Origin: a filamentous cyanobacterium CCP3
Lineage (GTDB): Bacteria > Cyanobacteriota > Cyanobacteriia > Phormidesmidales > Phormidesmidaceae
Direction: 5' to 3'
NCBI GenBank assembly: GCA_003022385.1
Contig: PYGV01000014.1
Coordinates: 1-44,611 of the forward strand
DNA: 44,611 bases
Below the pieces are notes generated by a model, which saw only the letters and a program-made list of their open reading frames with translations, did no database searches and was not told the origin of the DNA. Position numbers and translations under genes: made by a program. Shown here one piece after another: positions 41,307 through 44,611 of the stretch. Within the stretch, counting starts at the first letter, position 1. Every line of letters starts with the position of its first letter.

Positions 41307-41582
41307 CTACCCCTGCCCTATCCCCGTCGCCGCCAGAGCGTCGCGGGAAATCGGCTGCTGTTGACGGCAACAGTCCACCAATTCGCCATCGACCACCACG
41401 GCGGGAAGCCGATGGATGCCGTAGTCCTCCAGTTTTTGACGAGCGGTGGCCGTGATTTGCTCACTGCGCACATCCCAAACTTGAATCTGGCAGGCTGTAC
41501 AGCTCATCTGCTGCACCAGAGCCACGGCCTCGTCGCACCGAGGGCAACCGGCTACAAAAATTTCAACTTGTCGTTGAGTCAT
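41307..41582 (-). CDS. Thioredoxin/glutaredoxin-like small redox protein
   Basis: A 91-residue protein. The N-terminal strand-turn is VEIFVAGCPRCDEA with a CxxC (C13, C16), a second CxxC at C28-C31 (SCTAC), the cis-proline region GIHRLPAVVVDGELV, and a vicinal pair C71-C72. This is the MTH895-like/thioredoxin-fold group often found next to mer- or ars-type genes. It is first in the MerR operon, with a MerR-type operator just upstream. It may reduce thiols or carry the metal; six cysteines in 91 residues favour metal binding as well as redox. Confidence 0.85.
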   Translation of the reverse strand: MTQRQVEIFVAGCPRCDEAVALVQQMSCTACQIQVWDVRSEQITATARQKLEDYGIHRLPAVVVDGELVDCCRQQQPISRDALAATGIGQG

Positions 41583-41613
41583 TTCATTACCTTGGAAGTT
41601 GTGTTCACTCTAA

Positions 41614-41635
41614 ACCTTGAACCTAGCTTCAAGGT
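41614..41635 (-). promoter_or_regulatory. MerR-type palindromic operator/promoter
   Basis: ACCTTGAA and TTCAAGGT flank six bases to form a perfect 22-bp dyad. On the minus strand it lies between TTGACC (-35) and TTTAGA (-10) with an 18-nt spacer (or TTAGAG with 19), the overlong spacing typical of MerR-activated promoters. It drives the thioredoxin-like/merR/merF/copZ operon. Confidence 0.82.
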
Positions 41636-41681
41636 CAAGGGGGAGGCTAAACTCCGATTCGGTATGACAATTTACCAAACG

Positions 41682-41718
41682 CCCTTGACTCTCTAACGAC
41701 TTTAGGGTTTAGCCTGAG
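41682..41718 (+). promoter_or_regulatory. Probable second MerR-type promoter, rightward
   Basis: CCTTGACTCTCTAACGACTT followed by TAGGGTTTAG has a -35-like TTGACT, a long spacer of 17-19 nt and an imperfect dyad. It points to the gene at 41757, so the MerR protein may control both directions. Confidence 0.5.
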
Positions 41719-41756
41719 ATGACGGTTAATGCGGCAACTGATGCGAGGCCTCTATT

Positions 41757-42116
41757 GTGGATCCTTTGGATATAAACCCTTCAGATCTTAGAATCTCAGC
41801 AGACTTGGCCTCAGAAGTGTTGGCGCTGGCAGCACGACTACAGGCTGAGCAGCAAAGCAGCTACTCCCTGGAGGAATTAGTTGACACAGGAGCCGAGGCT
41901 AACATTGGGCCGGAGTATATTTGTCAGGCAGCGCAACAGATTCAATCACAACAGATTCAGGCGACATTACGCCCTGCCAGCTTCTCTTGGCTAGCTAAGG
42001 GCGGTGCGATGGCGGCAGTAATTTTGGTCGCGCTATTCGGTATGTCGCTAATTGGCGGCTCCACCGGTATGGGCTGCCATGCCAGGATGGACGCGGTAGA
42101 GAGCCATCGCCGATAA
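41757..42116 (+). CDS. Small single-TM protein with Cys/His/Met tail, unknown function
   Basis: A 119-residue protein with a GTG start. The N-terminal helical domain (about 15-70, SADLASEVLALAARLQAEQQ, SYSLEELVDTGAEANIGPEY) looks like a domain found in cyanobacterial membrane-associated proteins of unknown role. One TM (about 84-103) is followed by a short tail STGMGCHARMDAVESHRR with Met, Cys and His that might contact metal. A related fragment lies at 27413-27541. A MerR-like promoter is upstream. Confidence 0.65.
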   Translation: MDPLDINPSDLRISADLASEVLALAARLQAEQQSSYSLEELVDTGAEANIGPEYICQAAQQIQSQQIQATLRPASFSWLAKGGAMAAVILVALFGMSLIGGSTGMGCHARMDAVESHRR

Positions 42117-42163
42117 CCCAGAGCTAGCCGCAGCCCTAACCTAGCGACTGCGGCGTCTCAATT

Positions 42164-42180
42164 ATGAAATAAATATGAAA
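42164..42180 (-). promoter_or_regulatory. Direct-repeat operator box 12, upstream of multicopper oxidase 2
   Basis: Plus strand ATGAAA-TAAAT-ATGAAA, exact, 11-bp period, 50 bp before the ATG. Confidence 0.76.
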
Positions 42181-42209
42181 AGTCCTCGCCATCCACTATG
42201 CTTGTGATT

Positions 42210-42226
42210 ATGAAACAATTATGAAA
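42210..42226 (-). promoter_or_regulatory. Direct-repeat operator box 13, abutting the start of multicopper oxidase 2
   Basis: Plus strand ATGAAA-CAATT-ATGAAA, exact, 11-bp period, ending 4 nt before the oxidase ATG. Binding here would overlap the ribosome-site DNA, so it could repress or mark an unusually short leader. Confidence 0.74.
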
Positions 42227-42230
42227 AGCA

Positions 42231-43298
42231 ATGGATTGGCATGTACAGCGGCGATCGCTCCTTGGAGCCGGGCTTCTAGGGGCTGGCACCTGGTTGGGTA
42301 GACGGTTTAGCCAACCGGCACTGGCTCAGGAGCGTGCCCAGACTGCTCCGGATCTTCATCACCAGGGCATGACTACCCTAGGCGAGGTTGATCACCTTAG
42401 AAATGGCTTTGACCCTCACGTACTGCTGACCCAGTGGAATGGAGGACATGTCTCAATGCTGCCTACTGGGCAGCGACTGCGAGAGTACGACATTACTGCC
42501 GTCGAGCGAGAAATTGAGGTGGCTCCGGGGGTGTTCTATCCCGCCTGGACGTACAACGACCAAGTGCCGGGGCCAACCATTCGGGTCACGGAGGGCGATC
42601 GCATTCGCATTCGCTTTACCAATCAGGGCACTCACCTACACACCCTGCACTTTCACGGCATTCATGGAGCCAGGCAGGATGGCATTCCAGGAGTGATGGA
42701 GGCTGCGCCGGGGCAAACAGTGACCTACGAGTTTGATGCAAAACCCTTTGGCTGCCACCTCTACCACTGTCATTCTGTGCCGTTTAAGCGCCATCTCCAC
42801 AAAGGGCTCTACGGGGCCTTTATCGTTGACCCTGACCCTCAGTGGCACCCCGACCAGGCAGATGTTGCCCGATCGCGCCTGCTGGGCTCCCCAGAAAACC
42901 AGCGCTGGCAGGAGTTGATGATGGTGATGAACGCCTTTGACACCAATTTTGATGAGGAGAACGAAGTCTACGCGGTTAATTCCATTCCCCACGCCTATAT
43001 GAAGCAGCCGATTCGCATTGAGCGCGATCGCCCAGTGCGCGTCTATCTAATTAACGTGACCGAGTTTGACCCGATTAACTCCTTTCACCTGCACGCCAAT
43101 TTCTTCGACTACTACGACCATGGCACCACCCTAACCCCTACCCACCGCACCGTTGATACCGTCATGCTCTGTCAGGCGCAGCGGGGCATCATCGAATGCT
43201 CCTTTGTAGACTTTGAGCCAGGACTCTATATGTTTCACGCTCACCAAGCCGAATTTGCCGAACTGGGCTGGATGAGTGCCTTTGAGGTGGTGGCATGA
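42231..43298 (+). CDS. Two-domain Tat-exported multicopper oxidase
   Basis: A 355-residue protein. It has a twin-arginine-like signal (RRSLLG, R7-R8) and a signal cleavage near ALAQ. Domain 1 has HLHTLHFHGIHG (135-146) and HLYHCHSVPFKRHLHKGLYG (176-195) with the type-1 copper Cys at C180. Domain 2 has SFHLHANFF (285-292) and MFHAHQAEF (335-342), where the H-x-H lacks the central Cys. The type-1 site is therefore only in domain 1, the arrangement known as type C two-domain oxidases, related to nitrite reductases and small laccases. It overlaps the ZIP gene by 4 bp (ATGA), so oxidase and transporter are made together. No clear Shine-Dalgarno. Confidence 0.9.
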   Translation: MDWHVQRRSLLGAGLLGAGTWLGRRFSQPALAQERAQTAPDLHHQGMTTLGEVDHLRNGFDPHVLLTQWNGGHVSMLPTGQRLREYDITAVEREIEVAPGVFYPAWTYNDQVPGPTIRVTEGDRIRIRFTNQGTHLHTLHFHGIHGARQDGIPGVMEAAPGQTVTYEFDAKPFGCHLYHCHSVPFKRHLHKGLYGAFIVDPDPQWHPDQADVARSRLLGSPENQRWQELMMVMNAFDTNFDEENEVYAVNSIPHAYMKQPIRIERDRPVRVYLINVTEFDPINSFHLHANFFDYYDHGTTLTPTHRTVDTVMLCQAQRGIIECSFVDFEPGLYMFHAHQAEFAELGWMSAFEVVA

Positions 43299-44449
43299 AG
43301 GCTTTGCCCTGGCGCTGGGTGTTGCCGCCCCTCTTGTTGTCCGGGCTGGCAGCCCTGCTGCTGACCCTGAGCCCGGCCCGGTTGCTCAACTTGAATGCAC
43401 CGCCGCTGGAGTCCCTGATTGTGGAGCGTACCGTGCTCAATGATCGGGGCATCACCCTCAAGGTGCGGGCGGAGGGTTCAGCTCCCATGACCATTGCCCA
43501 GGTTCAAGTGGATGGTGCCTATTGGGCATTTACCCAGCAGCCTCCTGGCCCGATCCGGAGACTGGCGACGGCAACGGTGCAAATTCCATACCCCTGGGTA
43601 GAGGGTGAAGCGCATCACGTTCAGTTCTTGACCAACACGGGTGTTGTCGTTGCCCACCCCATTGACGTTGCTCTACCTACACCCGCTCTGTCTCTGGCAA
43701 CGCTGCTGGGCTATGGCTGGCTGGGGCTCTATGTGGGCCTGGTGCCGGTGGGGCTAGGCATGTTGTGCTACCCCTATTTGAAAGTGCTGGGCCAGCGGGG
43801 GCTGACCTTTGTTTTAACCCTGACATTGGGGATGCTAGCCTTTTTGCTGGTAGACACCTTGCAGGAAGGGCTGGAGCTGGCCGGAAAGGCGGCGATCGCG
43901 TTTCAAGGCCAAGCCCTGGTCTGGTTTGCAGCTACAGTGGCTGGTCTGGCCCTATTTGTCGTGGGCCGACGCCGAGGCAAACCGCCCGAAGGCTCTGCGC
44001 TCTCTACCTACATGGCCCTAGGTATTGGCCTGCACAATCTGGGCGAAGGGCTGGCGATCGGCACCGCCTTTGCCCTGGGGGAAATTGCCTTGGGTTCATT
44101 TCTGGTGATTGGCTTTACGCTCCACAACCTGACTGAAGGACTGGGCATTGTCGCGCCGCTGCTCAAGCAAAAACTGCGCTGGCAGACCTGTGTGGCGCTG
44201 GCCGCCCTGGCTGGACTCCCTGCTGTAGTGGGGCTGTGGGTGGGGGCTTTTGCTTTTTCTCCCCATTGGGCGGCCCTATTCTTGGGCATTGGTGCAGGAG
44301 CGATTTTGCAGGTGATTGTAGAACTAGGCACTTACCTACAGCAGCAACTGCATCGGTCAAGTCTCTCTGGCTTGGCAGGGCTGAGTTTGGCTGGCTTTAC
44401 GACCGGGCTACTTGTGATGTACAGCACCGCGCTGCTGGTAAAATTTTAG
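43295..44449 (+). CDS. ZIP-family metal transporter with N-terminal periplasmic domain
   Basis: A 384-residue protein. An N-terminal TM (about 9-30) leads to a beta-rich periplasmic domain (about 35-130), then a ZIP core of about 8 TMs from about 137. ZIP metal-site motifs are clear: GLHNLGEGLAIG (about 245-256) and TLHNLTEGLGI (about 272-282), each with His, Asn and Glu. ZIP proteins move Zn, Fe, Mn or other divalent ions, usually inward; some run outward. An extra domain of this kind is not typical of bacterial ZIPs. The ATG overlaps the oxidase stop, suggesting the oxidase prepares or checks the ion that this protein moves. Direction and substrate are unknown. Confidence 0.88.
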   Translation: MKALPWRWVLPPLLLSGLAALLLTLSPARLLNLNAPPLESLIVERTVLNDRGITLKVRAEGSAPMTIAQVQVDGAYWAFTQQPPGPIRRLATATVQIPYPWVEGEAHHVQFLTNTGVVVAHPIDVALPTPALSLATLLGYGWLGLYVGLVPVGLGMLCYPYLKVLGQRGLTFVLTLTLGMLAFLLVDTLQEGLELAGKAAIAFQGQALVWFAATVAGLALFVVGRRRGKPPEGSALSTYMALGIGLHNLGEGLAIGTAFALGEIALGSFLVIGFTLHNLTEGLGIVAPLLKQKLRWQTCVALAALAGLPAVVGLWVGAFAFSPHWAALFLGIGAGAILQVIVELGTYLQQQLHRSSLSGLAGLSLAGFTTGLLVMYSTALLVKF

Positions 44450-44454
44450 CCAGA

Positions 44455-44515
44455 CAACCTAGCCACCACTTGTTTGAGCGCTACAAGCGCGTTAGATCTG
44501 GTGTGGGCTAGGTTG
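44455..44515. repeat. 10-bp inverted repeat downstream of the ZIP gene
   Basis: CAACCTAGCC (44455-44464) and GGCTAGGTTG (44506-44515), with a small GCGC-based hairpin between them. No T run follows; a Rho-type or transcript-stabilising structure is possible. Nothing further is seen to the window end. Confidence 0.5.
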
Positions 44516-44611
44516 CTGGTACAGGTATGAGTCCGTGTACTGCCCAAGCTGGAAAGACGCTTTTAGCATGGGCACTGCGGGCGGCTTGAGAGGCTATCTG
44601 GTCTCTAAAAC

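Overview
The window reads as part of a large mobilisable plasmid, or an integrated plasmid-derived island, from a filamentous cyanobacterium of the Leptolyngbya/Nodosilinea/Phormidium kind. Support for this is the frequent HIP1 palindrome GCGATCGC, RppA/RppB-type two-component systems, an SLH-domain porin, and cyanobacterium-type plasmid genes. No rRNA, tRNA, CRISPR array or intact insertion sequence was seen.

Left end (1-4.9 kb), plasmid backbone. A MobF (TrwC/TraI-type) relaxase runs off the left edge on the minus strand, preceded by a ribbon-helix-helix accessory gene. Next comes an actin-type partition module: nine 11-bp iterons (probable centromere), a ParM-like ATPase, a probable ParR adaptor, and two small plasmid genes. 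An alpha/beta hydrolase and a small conserved protein follow.

6-24 kb, first half of a metal-resistance island. It holds a PBP2 cell-wall transpeptidase, an RppB/RppA two-component system divergent from a very short membrane-fusion protein plus a CusA/CzcA-type RND pump, a membrane-anchored muramidase, an NrsD-like nickel exporter with a His-rich tail, a second RppA/RppB pair, a porin, a gene graveyard (decayed Cu-ATPase and an internally deleted histidine-kinase fragment), and a CopB-type Cu-ATPase.

24-44.6 kb, second half. It holds DUF305 proteins, a Cys-rich four-helix copper-storage-like protein, a TVP38 membrane protein, a beta-propeller, a DUF2933-like protein, a three-domain multicopper oxidase, a full RND operon (lipoprotein, pump, adaptor), two tiny paralogous secreted peptides (one with an EF-hand loop), a TolC-like outer-membrane protein, an orphan response regulator with a dead receiver, a tandem-DUF305 lipoprotein, a MerR-controlled operon (thioredoxin-like, MerR, MerF, CopZ-like), a two-domain multicopper oxidase and a ZIP transporter.

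The parts are tied together by a repeated operator, TTTCAT-N5-TTTCAT (11-bp period). I found 13 copies by eye, all in intergenic DNA upstream of island genes. It is most simply the site of the two RppA-like regulators, whose recognition helices are almost identical. The inferred system is export of Cu/Ni/related metals from cytoplasm and periplasm, periplasmic oxidation and sequestration, and, less expectedly, peptidoglycan synthesis: the PBP2 gene carries its own copy of the operator.
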